A stretch of 64,000 nt of DNA. Origin: Mycobacterium sp. 050128. GTDB taxonomy: Bacteria > Actinomycetota > Actinomycetes > Mycobacteriales > Mycobacteriaceae. This document shows positions 1 to 9,568 of the stretch, piece by piece. The stretch covers positions 2,294,001 to 2,358,000 of the forward strand of contig NZ_JAZGLW010000001.1 in NCBI RefSeq assembly GCF_036409155.1, given 5' to 3'. The translations under genes and the position numbers were made by a program. The notes under the pieces are model-generated. The model saw nothing but the letters and a program-made list of their open reading frames with translations. It was not told the origin of the DNA and ran no database searches. How positions within the stretch are numbered: the first letter of the stretch is position 1; each line of letters opens with the position of its first letter.

Positions 1-1
1 C

Positions 2-778
2 TGGGTCACCACCAACACCTCGGCGATGCACTTCGGCATCCTGGACCTGCTGCAGGTGACGGTGTTCATCTCGGTGTTCGCGTTGATCCTGGCGATGCCG
101 GTGGCTCTGGGCGTCGCCATCTTCCTCACCCAGTACGCGCCGCGGCGGCTCGCCGGGCCGCTGGCCTACACGGTCGATCTGCTCGCCGCGGTGCCCTCGA
201 TCATCTACGGCGCGTGGGGTTTGTATGTGCTGGCTCCGCAGCTGCGGCCGGTCGCGACTTGGCTGAACCAGTCGCTGGGCTGGTTCTTCCTGTTCGCCGA
301 CGGCACCGCGTCTCCGGCCGGCGGCGGCACCATCTTCACCGGCGGGATCGTGCTGGCCGTGATGATCCTGCCGCTGATCACCGCGGTCACCCGAGAAGTT
401 TTCGTGCAGACGCCGCACGAGCAGATCGAGGCCGCGCTGGCGCTCGGTGCCACCCGCTGGGAGGTCGTCACCACAACGGTGTTGCCGTTCGGGAAGTCGG
501 GGTACATCAGCGGCGCGATGCTGGGGCTGGGCCGCGCCCTGGGTGAGACGGTCGCGCTGCTGATCATCGTGCGCGGCACTCAAAAGGCGTTCGGCTGGTC
601 GCTATTCGACGGCGGCTCGACCTTCGCGACAAAGATCGCGGCCGCCGCATGGGAATTCAACGACCGGTATAAGGCCGGCGCGTATATCGCCGCGGGACTG
701 GTGCTTTTTGTGCTGACCTTCGTGGTCGATGCGCTGGCACGCGGCGCCCTCGCCGGGATCCGGAAGGGCGCGCGATGA
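2..778 (+). CDS. pstC2: Phosphate ABC transporter permease PstC (5' end outside window)
   Basis: Inner-membrane permease of the high-affinity phosphate importer, pairing with PstA and driven by an ATPase of the PstB/PhoT type. The reading frame is open from base 2, so the first roughly 70-80 residues of a typical 330-aa PstC lie outside the window; a Met at base 26 is internal. The visible part has several hydrophobic segments and the permease coupling loop around [14 protein letters not shown], which contacts the ATPase. The wording closely matches mycobacterial PstC2 as I remember it. It overlaps the next gene by ATGA at 775-778, so the two are translationally coupled. Regulation is probably by phosphate starvation through SenX3-RegX3, which is family knowledge and not seen here. 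Confidence 0.95.
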   Translation, partial: WVTTNTSAMHFGILDLLQVTVFISVFALILAMPVALGVAIFLTQYAPRRLAGPLAYTVDLLAAVPSIIYGAWGLYVLAPQLRPVATWLNQSLGWFFLFADGTASPAGGGTIFTGGIVLAVMILPLITAVTREVFVQTPHEQIEAALALGATRWEVVTTTVLPFGKSGYISGAMLGLGRALGETVALLIIVRGTQKAFGWSLFDGGSTFATKIAAAAWEFNDRYKAGAYIAAGLVLFVLTFVVDALARGALAGIRKGAR

Positions 779-1689
779 CCTCGATCTACGACCGGCCGCT
801 CAAGGCTCGCACGCTGTCCGGACTCGGCCGGCGCCGCCGGGCCTCGAACATCGTTGCGACGGTGTTAGTTTCGCTGTCGATGCTGATTGCGCTGGCGCCA
901 CTGCTGTGGGTGCTGGGCGCGGTTATCGTCAAGGGTTTCAATGCGATCGCGTCCACGTCGTGGTGGACGCATTCGCAGGTGGGCACGACGCCGTTTGTGC
1001 CCGGGGGCGGCGCCTACCATGCGATCGTCGGCACCCTGCTGCAGGGATTGATGTCCGCCGCGATCTCCGTCCCGATCGGTGTCATGCTTGCGATCTATCT
1101 GGTCGAGTACGGCGGTGGTACCCGGCTCGGCAGGCTGGCCACCTTCATGGTGGACATCCTGTCCGGTGTGCCATCAATTATTGCCGCATTGTTCATCTAC
1201 GCGTCGTGTGTGGCCACGCTGGGCCTTGGCCGCTCGGGGTTCGCGGTGTCATTGGCGCTGGTCCTGTTGATGCTGCCGGTGATTGAGCGATCGACCGAGG
1301 AGATGCTGCGGATTGTTCCGACGGATCTCCGCGAGGCCAGCTATGCGTTGGGCGTGCCGAAGTGGAAAACCATTGTCAGGGTGGTGATTCCGACAGGGTT
1401 GTCGGGCATCATCACCGGGATCATGTTGGCGCTGGCCAGGGTGATGGGCGAGACGGCGCCGCTGCTGGTCCTGGTCGGCTATTCGCAGGCGATGAACTTC
1501 GACCTCTTCAAGGGCTTCATGGGGACGTTGCCTGGCATGATGTTCAACGAGACGGCAGCGGGCGCAGGCGTGAACCCGGTTCCCACCGAGCGGCTCTGGG
1601 GAGCGGGGCTTACCCTGATCGTGATGATCGCCGTGATCAACGTCGCAGCCAGATTGGTTTCGAAGATGTTTGCTCCCAAGAAGTCCTAG
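775..1689 (+). CDS. pstA1: Phosphate ABC transporter permease PstA
   Basis: Second permease of the Pst phosphate importer, 304 aa, the usual PstA length. It begins with a cytoplasmic basic segment, a first transmembrane helix near residues 26-48, a large periplasmic stretch, then a five-helix core. The coupling loop [19 protein letters not shown] near residue 185 is the typical permease-ATPase contact. The start ATG overlaps the pstC stop, and the phoT gene follows 12 bp downstream, so pstC-pstA-phoT reads as one operon. In M. tuberculosis, from memory, pstC2-pstA1 and phoT are at separate loci, so the contiguous arrangement here may be the ancestral one. Confidence 0.95.
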   Translation: MTSIYDRPLKARTLSGLGRRRRASNIVATVLVSLSMLIALAPLLWVLGAVIVKGFNAIASTSWWTHSQVGTTPFVPGGGAYHAIVGTLLQGLMSAAISVPIGVMLAIYLVEYGGGTRLGRLATFMVDILSGVPSIIAALFIYASCVATLGLGRSGFAVSLALVLLMLPVIERSTEEMLRIVPTDLREASYALGVPKWKTIVRVVIPTGLSGIITGIMLALARVMGETAPLLVLVGYSQAMNFDLFKGFMGTLPGMMFNETAAGAGVNPVPTERLWGAGLTLIVMIAVINVAARLVSKMFAPKKS

Positions 1690-1701
1690 GCAGGAGTACC
1701 G

Positions 1702-2478
1702 GTGGCCAAGAGGTTGGACCTGAAAGACGTCAACATCTACTACGGGTCGTTTCAGGCGGTCGCCGATGTGACGCTGTCGATTCTCCCGCGCAGTGTGACG
1801 GCCTTCATCGGCTCGTCCGGCTGCGGCAAGACAACCGTCCTACGCACGCTGAACCGGATGCACGAGGTCATCCCCGGTGCGCGGGTCCAGGGTGCGGTGA
1901 TGCTTGACGATGAAAACATCTACGCCCCGGGCATCGACCCGGTTGCTGTGCGACGGGCGATCGGCATGGTGTTCCAGCGGCCAAACCCGTTTCCCGCCAT
2001 GTCTATTCGCGACAATGTGGTGGCGGGCCTGAAGCTGCAGGGCGTGCGCAATCGCAGGCTGCTCGACGAAGTCGCTGAGCACTCGCTGCGCGGCGCCAAC
2101 CTCTGGGATGAGGTCAAGGATCGGCTGCACAAACCCGGGGGTGGTCTCTCCGGCGGACAGCAGCAGCGGTTGTGCATCGCGCGCGCGATCGCCGTACAGC
2201 CCGATGTGTTGCTGATGGACGAGCCATGCTCCGCGCTGGACCCGATCTCGACGATGGCGATCGAGGAGCTGATCAGCGAGCTGAAGCAGGACTACACGAT
2301 CGTCATCGTGACGCACAACATGCAGCAGGCCGCCCGCGTCAGCGATCAGACGGCGTTTTTCAACCTGGAAGTCGCGGGCAAGGCCGGCCGGCTCATCGAG
2401 ATCGACGACACCGAGAAGATCTTCTCCAACCCCAAGCAAAAGGCCACCGAGGACTACATCTCCGGTCGCTTCGGCTAA
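1702..2478 (+). CDS. phoT: Phosphate import ATPase PstB/PhoT
   Basis: Cytoplasmic ABC ATPase that powers phosphate uptake through PstC-PstA, 258 aa as usual for PstB. Walker A GSSGCGKT is at residues 37-44, the Q-loop lies in VFQRPNPFP near 90-98, signature LSGGQQQ at 149-155, and Walker B VLLMDEP at 169-175, followed by the H-loop in VTHNMQQA. The start is GTG at 1702 with AGGAG at 1692-1696. It is the last gene of the pst operon and ends 4 bp from the convergent phoU-type gene, so the two transcripts must meet almost end to end. Confidence 0.96.
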   Translation: MAKRLDLKDVNIYYGSFQAVADVTLSILPRSVTAFIGSSGCGKTTVLRTLNRMHEVIPGARVQGAVMLDDENIYAPGIDPVAVRRAIGMVFQRPNPFPAMSIRDNVVAGLKLQGVRNRRLLDEVAEHSLRGANLWDEVKDRLHKPGGGLSGGQQQRLCIARAIAVQPDVLLMDEPCSALDPISTMAIEELISELKQDYTIVIVTHNMQQAARVSDQTAFFNLEVAGKAGRLIEIDDTEKIFSNPKQKATEDYISGRFG

Positions 2479-2482
2479 CGGG

Positions 2483-3151
2483 TTACGACGTCGTCTGCGC
2501 CGTCTCGTCTTCGGGTAACTTGCCCGTCGCTTGGAAGATCACTCGCCGGGCCACCTCGACCGCGTGGTCGGCGAAGCGTTCGTAGAAGCGGCCCAGCAGC
2601 GTCACGTCGACGGCGGCCGCCACACCGTGCTTCCATTCGCGGTCCATCAGCACCGAGAACAAGTGCCGGTGCAGATCGTCCATCGCGTCGTCTTCTTCGC
2701 GGATCCGGGCGGCTTTCTCCGGGTCCCGGGACAACACCACTTCTTGCGCGCTGTTACCCAATTCGACTGCGACTCTGCCCATTTCAGCGAAGTAGCCGTT
2801 GACCTCCTCGGGCAAAGTGTGCTGAGGATGGCGTCGGCGAGCGATCTTGGCTACGTGCAGCGCGAGCGCGCCCATCCGGTCGATGTCGGCGACCATCTGG
2901 ATCGCACTCACGATGGACCGGAGATCGCCGGCCACCGGTGCCTGCAGCGCCAGCAGGACGAAGGCGCTCTCCTCGGCGCGAGCGCTCAACTGGGCTATTT
3001 CTTCGTGGCCGGAGATCACCTGTTCGGCGAGGACGAGGTCGGCCTGCAGGAGTGCCTGGGTTGCCTGCTCCATAGCTACCCCCGCCAGCCCGCACATCTC
3101 GCCAAGGCGCTCGGACAAATCCGAGAGTTGCTCATGGTAGGCGGTCCGCAT
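2483..3151 (-). CDS. phoY2: PhoU-family phosphate signalling regulator
   Basis: Cytoplasmic PhoU-type protein, 222 aa, expected to link the Pst transporter to the SenX3-RegX3 two-component system and to repress the Pho response when phosphate is plentiful. The sequence is all helical with two repeats; the metal-binding acidic signatures are visible, for example the stretch around ADIDRMG at about residue 87-93 and the later [14 protein letters not shown] segment near 190. The position next to phoT and the wording match PhoY2 of M. tuberculosis (Rv0821c). It is transcribed against phoT with a 4-bp gap. In M. tuberculosis PhoY proteins influence drug persistence, which is established for the family and not for this gene. 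Confidence 0.93.
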   Translation of the reverse strand: MRTAYHEQLSDLSERLGEMCGLAGVAMEQATQALLQADLVLAEQVISGHEEIAQLSARAEESAFVLLALQAPVAGDLRSIVSAIQMVADIDRMGALALHVAKIARRRHPQHTLPEEVNGYFAEMGRVAVELGNSAQEVVLSRDPEKAARIREEDDAMDDLHRHLFSVLMDREWKHGVAAAVDVTLLGRFYERFADHAVEVARRVIFQATGKLPEDETAQTTS

Positions 3152-3208
3152 GTCGCCAAGCCTACTGACTCGGCGTCCGAATCGGCGATCTACTGAAGCG
3201 AAATATGG

Positions 3209-5353
3209 TTATTCACAGGTGGTATCGGCGGCGTTGGTCACCGTCAGGTCGTCCGGCAATTTGGTTGGCGTGCTGCCCGGACTGTGATCGATCTGAACGG
3301 ACAGCGACGAGCCGCTGGGCGCGGGGGTGCTGACCGACTTGAAGTCCGGGCCGAGCACCACCTGAACGACCTGCCCGTAGCCGGAAACCCGGGCCACCTT
3401 CGAGTTGGCGAATGCCGATGCCACCGTCGCGGCCGCTTGTTCGTTGCCGGGCGAGAAGAACACCGTCGTGGCATTCACCGAACTCGGATAGTCATCGGGT
3501 GACATGACGTTGAACCCGTTGCGCTTGAGTTGGCTGGTGGCGGTGGCGGCGAGCCCGCTCTGCGGTGTGGCATTGGAGACCCGCACGGTGACCTCGTCGG
3601 GCGAGGTCGCCGTCACCTGCTCGCGTCGCCCCTCGGGCGCGGCGCTCGGCGGCGAGGACTTCTTGGTGGTGGGTGCGGTCGTCGGTCCCGAGGTCGGCGC
3701 CGGCGACAGATTCTGCGCGTTCTGGTCGTTCTCCTCGGGCAGCGGATCGTCGTTGATGATCGCGTTGAACAGCGCCTTCATGTCGGCGGTGCGCGGCGGT
3801 TCGTCGCCGTTCTGGTCCGTCACACCGGTGGGCACCGTGACGAAGGTGAAGTGCCCGGCCGCCATGCCCTGCAGCGACTGGCCCAGCTGAACAAGGTCTT
3901 TGGTGCCGACGTTGTCCACCCGGCTGTTGCTGATGAACATGTTGACCACGTTGTTGAGCTTGTTGAGGTCGGTCAGCGTGGATTCGGAGATCAGCGAACG
4001 CAGCAGCGACGACAAGAACAACTGCTGGCGTTTGATGCGTCCGTAGTCGCCGTTGAATTCCGTGGTGATCTGGCGGGCCCGCACGTAGTTCAGCGCCGTT
4101 GGGCCGTCGATGATCTGGCGTCCAGAATGCTCGAGGACGGTACCGAGTTCGTAGTCGTGCAGCGGGGTCTTGCTGCACACCTCCACACCGCCGAGTGCTT
4201 CCACCATCTTGGCGAATCCGGCGAAGTCGACGGCGATGAACCGGTTGATGCTCAAACCGGACAGCTTCTGGATTTCCTTCACCAGACATTTCGGGCCGCC
4301 GAAGGAGAACGCCGAGTTCAGCTTGGTCTCGGTGTAGACCATCTTGGAACCCCAGGTCTTCGTCTTCTCGTCGTAAAGGGGGCCGTACTTACCGGTTTCG
4401 GGGTTCCACGCTTCGCACTGCATCGGGGTGATCGCCAGGTCGCGGGGGAACGAGACCGCCACCACGCGTTTGCGGTTAGCCGGAATGTTGACCAGCATCA
4501 CGGTGTCCGACCGGGCGCCGCCGGCGTCCTCGGTGTCCCCCGCGCCCATGTCGGCGTTCTCCCCGGAGCGCGAGTCCATGCCGACGATCAGGAAGTCCTC
4601 ATCGCCGTACTGCCCACCGGGGTCGACGATGTCGGCGGAGTCCGGGTCGAGCGCGTTGACGACGTTGAGGCGGTGGTTCTTCGACGCACTCCACTGGTAA
4701 GCACCGCCTGTCACGGCCAGCGCCACCCCGGCACACAGGGCGGCCATCGTTCGAACGGCCAGCAATATCGGCCGACGGCGGGACTTGCGTTTCGGCGTCG
4801 AGTTCGCGGGAGATTTCGGTCGACGGGTTCGCTTCGGCTTGACCGGGCGCGAATCGCCCGGTTCCTCGATCGCGAGTTCCAGCTCGGGCTCGTCGCCGTG
4901 TGGGTAGTTCGTAAGCTCGAGATCGGGAATCTCCGAGACCACGTCGAGCGAGTAGGCCGGGGTGTCGATGACCTGGGTGTCCTGCAGGTCGGCGAACAGC
5001 TCCGGCTCGGGTTCGGTGGGTCCGTCGTCGAGGGCCGCGCGGCGGTGCCGGGTGCCGGCATTGCTGGCGCCGACCTTGGCGATCAGGTCCGCGACGCTGA
5101 GCGCACCGGAGGCATGGCTGCCGCCTCGCTCGGCGCTGCGGGCCGACCGCTCGACAGGTTCGGCCGGCTCTTCGGCGGATGTCCGAGTGGGCGGCTCAAT
5201 CTGCCAGCGATGGACGCTGTCATCGGCGAGTGGTTGGGAGAATCGCTCCCACGGTGCGGCGCTCAATGCGGCGGCCGAACTCGGGGAGGCCGGTCGACGG
5301 TCGCGGGGGCCACGGCGATGGTCAAGAGTGGCGTCTACCTCGCCGTCACTCAT
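3209..5353 (-). CDS. LytR-CpsA-Psr (LCP) family cell-wall polymer ligase
   Basis: Predicted membrane-anchored phosphotransferase of the LCP family, which attaches polymers such as arabinogalactan to peptidoglycan outside the cell. The 714-aa protein has a long disordered, acidic and proline-rich cytoplasmic region (about 1-190), a basic patch, one transmembrane helix at about 196-217, the LCP domain from about 253 (DFLIVGMDSRSG, with Asp/Arg residues that bind pyrophosphate) to about 480, a Pro/Thr-rich linker, and a C-terminal LytR_C domain near 585-675. It corresponds to Rv0822c by position and length. The start ATG at 5353 gives the full family length. The unusually long cytoplasmic region could be a phosphorylation platform, which is inference. 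Confidence 0.9.
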   Translation of the reverse strand: MSDGEVDATLDHRRGPRDRRPASPSSAAALSAAPWERFSQPLADDSVHRWQIEPPTRTSAEEPAEPVERSARSAERGGSHASGALSVADLIAKVGASNAGTRHRRAALDDGPTEPEPELFADLQDTQVIDTPAYSLDVVSEIPDLELTNYPHGDEPELELAIEEPGDSRPVKPKRTRRPKSPANSTPKRKSRRRPILLAVRTMAALCAGVALAVTGGAYQWSASKNHRLNVVNALDPDSADIVDPGGQYGDEDFLIVGMDSRSGENADMGAGDTEDAGGARSDTVMLVNIPANRKRVVAVSFPRDLAITPMQCEAWNPETGKYGPLYDEKTKTWGSKMVYTETKLNSAFSFGGPKCLVKEIQKLSGLSINRFIAVDFAGFAKMVEALGGVEVCSKTPLHDYELGTVLEHSGRQIIDGPTALNYVRARQITTEFNGDYGRIKRQQLFLSSLLRSLISESTLTDLNKLNNVVNMFISNSRVDNVGTKDLVQLGQSLQGMAAGHFTFVTVPTGVTDQNGDEPPRTADMKALFNAIINDDPLPEENDQNAQNLSPAPTSGPTTAPTTKKSSPPSAAPEGRREQVTATSPDEVTVRVSNATPQSGLAATATSQLKRNGFNVMSPDDYPSSVNATTVFFSPGNEQAAATVASAFANSKVARVSGYGQVVQVVLGPDFKSVSTPAPSGSSLSVQIDHSPGSTPTKLPDDLTVTNAADTTCE

Positions 5354-5523
5354 GTCCTACCCGCCTCCGAAGCTCTGATGCCGCCGTCAGTGGTGTCCGT
5401 GCGCCAATTCGCCGCCGCGCCGCGCTAACAGCGCTGCAAAACCGACCGCTACCCAAACGCAATCAAGCAAGGTCCACATCGTACTGACTTATCGCCGCAG
5501 ACGCGATTTCGAGCGGGGTCGGC

Positions 5524-6657
5524 TCAGCCGCCGGAGTGCATGACGTCGGCTCCCGCCGGAACCGTGCAGTCATCCGGGTCGTTCAGCCAGCCGTCGGGCA
5601 GGCTGACGCGGGCCGGTGAACCCTGGCGGCCACGCGGACCGGTCGCCGCCTCCGGGAATTCGACCGTGCGGTCCAGCCGGTCCAGCAGCGCGTCGAGCTC
5701 GTCGAGCGTCTTGACCAAGGCCAGAGCGCGCCGCAGATCGGATCCGGCCGGGAAACCGTGCAGGTACCAGGCGACGTGTTTGCGGATGTCGCGCATGCCC
5801 TTGTCCTCGCCGAAGTGCGCGGTGAGCAACTCGCCGTGCCGGCGCACGATGTCGGCGACCTCGCCGAGCGTCGGCGGGGCGGGGGCCGCGGTACCGGTGA
5901 AAGCGGCCGACAGTTCGGCGAACAGCCAGGGCCGGCCCAGGCAGCCGCGGCCGATCACGACGCCGTCGCATCCGGTGCTGGCCATCATGGTCAGCGCGTC
6001 GCTGGCGTCGTAGATGTCGCCGTTGCCCAGCACGGGAATCGTCGTCACCTGCTGCTTGAGCAGAGCGATCTGCTCCCAGTCGGCGGTGCCGGAGTAGCGC
6101 TGCGCCGCGGTTCGGGCATGCAGCGCGACCGCGGCCGCGCCCTCGGCTTCGGCGATGCGGCCGGCGTCGAGGTGGGTGTGGTGCTCGTCGTCGATGCCGA
6201 TGCGGAACTTCACCGTCACCGGGATGTCGGTGCCCTCGGTGGCGCGCACCGCCGCGGCGACGATCTGGCCGAACAGGCGCCGCTTGAATGGCAGCGCCGC
6301 ACCGCCGCCGCGCTTGGTGACCTTGGGCACCGGGCAGCCGAAGTTCATGTCGATGTGGTCGGCGAGGCCCTCGTCGGCGATCATCTTGGCCGCCGCGTAG
6401 GTGGTGGCGGGGTCGACGGTGTAGAGCTGCAGCGAGCGCGGCGATTCGTCCGCGGCGAACGTCGTCATGTGCATCGTGACCGGATGCCGCTCGACGAGGG
6501 CACGGGCGGTCACCATCTCGCAGACGTAGAGCCCGCTGACCGTGCCGACCTTCGACTGTTCCAGCTCACGGCACAGCGTCCGGAACGCAACGTTGGTCAC
6601 GCCCGCCATCGGTGCCAAGACCACCGGGCTGGCGAGCGCGATGGAACCGATGTGCAC
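5524..6657 (-). CDS. dus: tRNA-dihydrouridine synthase (Dus family)
   Basis: FMN-dependent enzyme that reduces specific uridines in the tRNA D-loop to dihydrouridine, cytoplasmic. The 377-aa product has the TIM-barrel start VVLAPMAGVTNVAFR, the Dus signature around MNFGCPVPKV with catalytic Cys108, phosphate-binding GNGDI and GCDGVVIGRGCLGRPW, and a C-terminal helical tRNA-binding domain. The GTG start at 6657 lies only 7 bp beyond the desA stop (6665), and an in-frame stop sits at 6676-6678, so the start cannot be much further upstream. Co-transcription with the desaturase gene is likely. It corresponds to Rv0823c. Confidence 0.93.
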   Translation of the reverse strand: MHIGSIALASPVVLAPMAGVTNVAFRTLCRELEQSKVGTVSGLYVCEMVTARALVERHPVTMHMTTFAADESPRSLQLYTVDPATTYAAAKMIADEGLADHIDMNFGCPVPKVTKRGGGAALPFKRRLFGQIVAAAVRATEGTDIPVTVKFRIGIDDEHHTHLDAGRIAEAEGAAAVALHARTAAQRYSGTADWEQIALLKQQVTTIPVLGNGDIYDASDALTMMASTGCDGVVIGRGCLGRPWLFAELSAAFTGTAAPAPPTLGEVADIVRRHGELLTAHFGEDKGMRDIRKHVAWYLHGFPAGSDLRRALALVKTLDELDALLDRLDRTVEFPEAATGPRGRQGSPARVSLPDGWLNDPDDCTVPAGADVMHSGG

Positions 6658-6664
6658 CGCTTGG

Positions 6665-7687
6665 TTACCGCCGGCTCATCACGAGCTTGCCCGCGGTTTG
6701 GTGCAGTTCGCTTGCGGTGGTCCTCTTGCCGGTACGGAGTTCCCGATCGAGCTGGCGCTGCTTGGACACCTCGAACTTGTCGCAGGCCTCTTCGAGTTCC
6801 TTGATCAGCAGGGCAAGGTCGTCGCGCAATGCGGCTGCTTGACCGGTGAAGTCCTCGCGCTCGAAGATGCGCCATTTCTTCAGCACCGGCATCACGACCT
6901 CGTCGAGGTGGATGCGGGGATCGTAGACGCCGCCGACGGCGATGAACACGGCCTTGCGGCGGAACTCGGGCACCTGATAGCCCGGCATCTGGAAGTTGCG
7001 CAGGATCTTGTGCAGCGACTTCATCGCCTGGTTGGGATTGGCCTCGAACCCGGCCTCGCTGACATCGCGGTAGAAGATCATGTGCAGGTTCTCGTCGGCC
7101 GAGATCCTGCCCAGCAACTGGTCGGCGATCGTCTCGTTGCAGGCTTTACCGGTGTTGCGGTGCGAGATCCGGGTGGCCAGTTCCTGGAACGTGACGTAGA
7201 TGACCGAATCGAACAAGCTATCGGCGAACAGGTCGGCTCGAACCTGGTGGTTCTGGCCCGGGCTGAAGCCCCGGTTGACGACCTCGATGCGCAGTTTCTC
7301 CAATTCGACGGGATCGACCGCGCGCGTCACCACCAGGTAGTCGCGCAGCGCGATGCCGTGCCGGTTCTCTTCGGCGGTCCAGCGGTTGACCCAGGTACCC
7401 CAGGGGCCGTCGAGTCCGAAGTTCATCGCGATCTCGCGGTGATAGGAGGGCAGATTGTCCTCGGTCATCAGGTTCTGCACCATCGCCACCTGAGCGAGGT
7501 CGGAGAGCTTGCTCTGCTCCGGGTCCCAGTCCTGCCCGCCGAGCGCGTAGAAGTTCTTGCCATCCGACCACGGGATGTAGTCGTGCGGATTCCACGGCTT
7601 GTGCATGCTCAGATGCCGGTTCAGGTACTTCTCGACGACCGGCTCCAGCTCATGCAAAAGCTGCAGGTCCGTCAATTCGGCTGGCAT
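6665..7687 (-). CDS. desA1: Acyl-ACP desaturase DesA1 (diiron)
   Basis: Soluble ferritin-like diiron desaturase that introduces a double bond into long acyl-ACP chains; mycobacterial DesA1 works in mycolic-acid (meromycolate) synthesis. The 340-aa protein contains the two iron-binding motifs EENRHG (residues 106-111) and DENLH (198-202), plus the additional carboxylate/His ligands in TEDNLPSYH and FQELATRISH. The sequence is nearly colinear with M. tuberculosis DesA1 as I remember it. It sits downstream of a TetR gene on the same strand, with a 138-bp spacer that carries two copies of TATCTGTGTC, and upstream of the dus gene. GGGGG at 7691-7695 is the likely Shine-Dalgarno. Confidence 0.95.
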   Translation of the reverse strand: MPAELTDLQLLHELEPVVEKYLNRHLSMHKPWNPHDYIPWSDGKNFYALGGQDWDPEQSKLSDLAQVAMVQNLMTEDNLPSYHREIAMNFGLDGPWGTWVNRWTAEENRHGIALRDYLVVTRAVDPVELEKLRIEVVNRGFSPGQNHQVRADLFADSLFDSVIYVTFQELATRISHRNTGKACNETIADQLLGRISADENLHMIFYRDVSEAGFEANPNQAMKSLHKILRNFQMPGYQVPEFRRKAVFIAVGGVYDPRIHLDEVVMPVLKKWRIFEREDFTGQAAALRDDLALLIKELEEACDKFEVSKQRQLDRELRTGKRTTASELHQTAGKLVMSRR

Positions 7688-7700
7688 GTCACCCCCAAGT

Positions 7701-7738
7701 TATCTGTGTCTAATGGTTGCAGTCAATATATCTGTGTC
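7701..7738 (-). promoter_or_regulatory. Direct repeat TATCTGTGTC x2 upstream of desA1
   Basis: TATCTGTGTC occurs exactly at 7701-7710 and again at 7729-7738, a 28-bp period, just upstream of the desA1 start at 7687. On the minus strand a TTGACT hexamer (7721-7726) lies between the copies and is followed 17 bp later by ATAACT, a possible promoter that would give a very short leader. The repeats could be regulator binding sites, for example for the adjacent TetR protein. Function is inferred from position only. Confidence 0.45.
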
Positions 7739-7825
7739 GATCAGTAGCATCAAGTTCCGCCCCGGGCGCGCCGAGTCACAACTTGGCGTACTTAATTCGG
7801 GTAGCCCTGAGCAAACAAATGGTCG

Positions 7826-8437
7826 TTACTCTGATACCCCGTCAAGGGGCGGAACATACGGGGCCGCGGTGTTGAAGAGCATGTTGACGCAATAATCGAT
7901 GAACTGTTTGCGGGTGGCGCCGAGCTGTCTGTTCAGGTAGGCGGTGAACAGGCTGGTCAGGCCGCCGACCAGGCTGGTGGCGATCATTTTCTGCAGCACC
8001 GGATCGCCGATGTTGGACAGCTTTTTCTGCAGCAGGTCGATGAAGCTGGGCATCCACTCGGCGCCCGACTGCGTCAGGATCGGCTCGACGGCCGGCGCCA
8101 AGAGCAACACGCGCCCGCGTACCGGGTCGTCGACCATCAGCTCGACGAACTGCTCGACCGCTTCCCGCGGGGTGTCGGCGGAGGTGAGGGTCGTCATGGC
8201 TCGCGCGCAGACATCGTCGTAGACCGCGCGCACGAATTCGTCGCGGTCGGAAAAGCTCTCGTAGAAGTACCGTTCGGTCAACGCGGCCTTGCGGCAGACG
8301 GCCCGGACGGTCAACGCGGGACCGCGCTCGCCGCCCAGTAATTGCACGCCGGCGGCGATGAGGTTGTCGCGTCGCAGAGCGTGGCGACTTTCCAGGGGGA
8401 CGCCTGACCAACGGCCCCGTCGTTGACCGGACTGCAC
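7826..8437 (-). CDS. TetR-family transcriptional regulator (Rv0825c-like)
   Basis: DNA-binding repressor of the TetR family, about 203 aa. The N-terminal helix-turn-helix is visible as ALTVRAVCRKAALTERYFYESFSDRDEFVRAVY; the C-terminal ligand domain is not recognisable by eye. The frame is open to a TTG at 8476 (216 aa), but I chose the GTG at 8437 because it leaves 68 bp for the divergent promoter shared with the 8506 gene, whereas the TTG leaves only 29 bp. It lies upstream of desA1 on the same strand, so control of the desaturase and/or of the divergent oxygenase is plausible. The start is uncertain. Confidence 0.85.
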   Translation of the reverse strand: MQSGQRRGRWSGVPLESRHALRRDNLIAAGVQLLGGERGPALTVRAVCRKAALTERYFYESFSDRDEFVRAVYDDVCARAMTTLTSADTPREAVEQFVELMVDDPVRGRVLLLAPAVEPILTQSGAEWMPSFIDLLQKKLSNIGDPVLQKMIATSLVGGLTSLFTAYLNRQLGATRKQFIDYCVNMLFNTAAPYVPPLDGVSE

Positions 8438-8505
8438 ATCGCTCCTAAGCTCTAAATTGACAACGCACGTAGTCAAAATTTCGGCTAGCTACAGGAAACC
8501 CAACA

Positions 8506-9564
8506 GTGACCCAACATACGTCCGCAGCCTGCCCACTGACCAGCGCCGAAGCTGGTAGCGACGCGACCACTCTCGACGAGTTGGCAATTTCTGCTCAGGC
8601 CTCCGACGGGGTCGGGAGCGGGTGTCCGGTATCACCATCCGGGTATAACGCGCCACCACTTGGTCCCGATTCCCTGACGTGGCGGTACTTCGGAGATTGG
8701 CGTGGCATGCTGCAGGGCCCGTGGGCGGGATCCATGCAGAATATGCACCCTCAGCTGGGCGCGGCAGTCAGTGACCACTCGACCTTCTTCCGGGAACGCT
8801 GGCCCCGGCTGCTGCGGTCGCTGTATCCGATCGGCGGAGTCGTCTTCGACGGGGACCGCGCTCCGGTCACCGGCGCCGAGGTGCGCGATTATCACGTCAA
8901 CATCAAGGGTGTCGACGAACAGGGCCGCCGCTATCACGCGCTGAACCCCGACGTCTTCTACTGGGCGCACGCCACCTTCTTCGTCGGGACCATCCATGTG
9001 GCAGAACGGTTTTGCGGCGGGCTGACCGAGGAGCAGAAGCGCCAGCTGTTCGACGAACACATCGACTGGTATCGGATGTACGGCATGAGCATGCGGCCGG
9101 TGCCGGCGTCCTGGGAGGACTTCCAGGCGTACTGGGATCACATGTGCCGCAATGTGCTGGAGAACAACGAGGCGGCACGTGCGGTGCTGGATCTGACCGA
9201 CTTGCCAAAGCCGCCATTTGCGCGCAAGGCTCCGGATTGGTTGTGGGCGGCGCAACGCAAGCTGCTGGCGCCGTTCTTCGTCTGGTTCACCGTCGGTCTC
9301 TACGACCCGCCGGTGCGCCAACTGATGGGCTACCAGTGGTCGCGCCGCGACGAATGGCTGCACCGACGCCTGGGCGACTTCGTTCGCCTCGTGTTCGCCT
9401 GTGTGCCAGCACGATTCAGAAAGCACCCGCGGGCCAGGGCGGGATTGGATCGGGCGTCCGGACGGATCCCGGCCGACGCGCCGCTGGTGCATACCCCGGC
9501 GCGCAACCTGCCGCCCATCGAGGAGCGATACAACCCAATGCACTACTGCCCCAAGGTTTCCTAG
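8506..9564 (+). CDS. MpaB/Lcp-type (DUF2236) oxygenase family protein, Rv0826-like
   Basis: The 352-aa protein has the features of the ER-bound oxygenase mpaB / latex-clearing-protein superfamily, a b-type heme family: WRYFGDWRGMLQGPWAGSMQNMHP near residue 55, a central DVFYWAHATFFVGTIHVAERF segment with candidate heme-proximal His residues, and WYRMYGMSMRPVPASWEDFQ. Substrate is unknown for the mycobacterial members. The GTG start at 8506 leaves a short divergent promoter region with the TetR gene. It is followed by a convergent deaminase gene 4 bp away. It corresponds to Rv0826 by position and length. Confidence 0.85.
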   Translation: MTQHTSAACPLTSAEAGSDATTLDELAISAQASDGVGSGCPVSPSGYNAPPLGPDSLTWRYFGDWRGMLQGPWAGSMQNMHPQLGAAVSDHSTFFRERWPRLLRSLYPIGGVVFDGDRAPVTGAEVRDYHVNIKGVDEQGRRYHALNPDVFYWAHATFFVGTIHVAERFCGGLTEEQKRQLFDEHIDWYRMYGMSMRPVPASWEDFQAYWDHMCRNVLENNEAARAVLDLTDLPKPPFARKAPDWLWAAQRKLLAPFFVWFTVGLYDPPVRQLMGYQWSRRDEWLHRRLGDFVRLVFACVPARFRKHPRARAGLDRASGRIPADAPLVHTPARNLPPIEERYNPMHYCPKVS

Positions 9565-9568
9565 GGTT

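Noticed and set aside
3530..5428. Long open frame (over 600 codons) on the plus strand opposite the LCP gene
   Set aside because: It is antisense to a gene with clear domain structure; high-GC DNA commonly leaves such shadow frames open. Its translation is Arg/Gly/Val rich with no family features.
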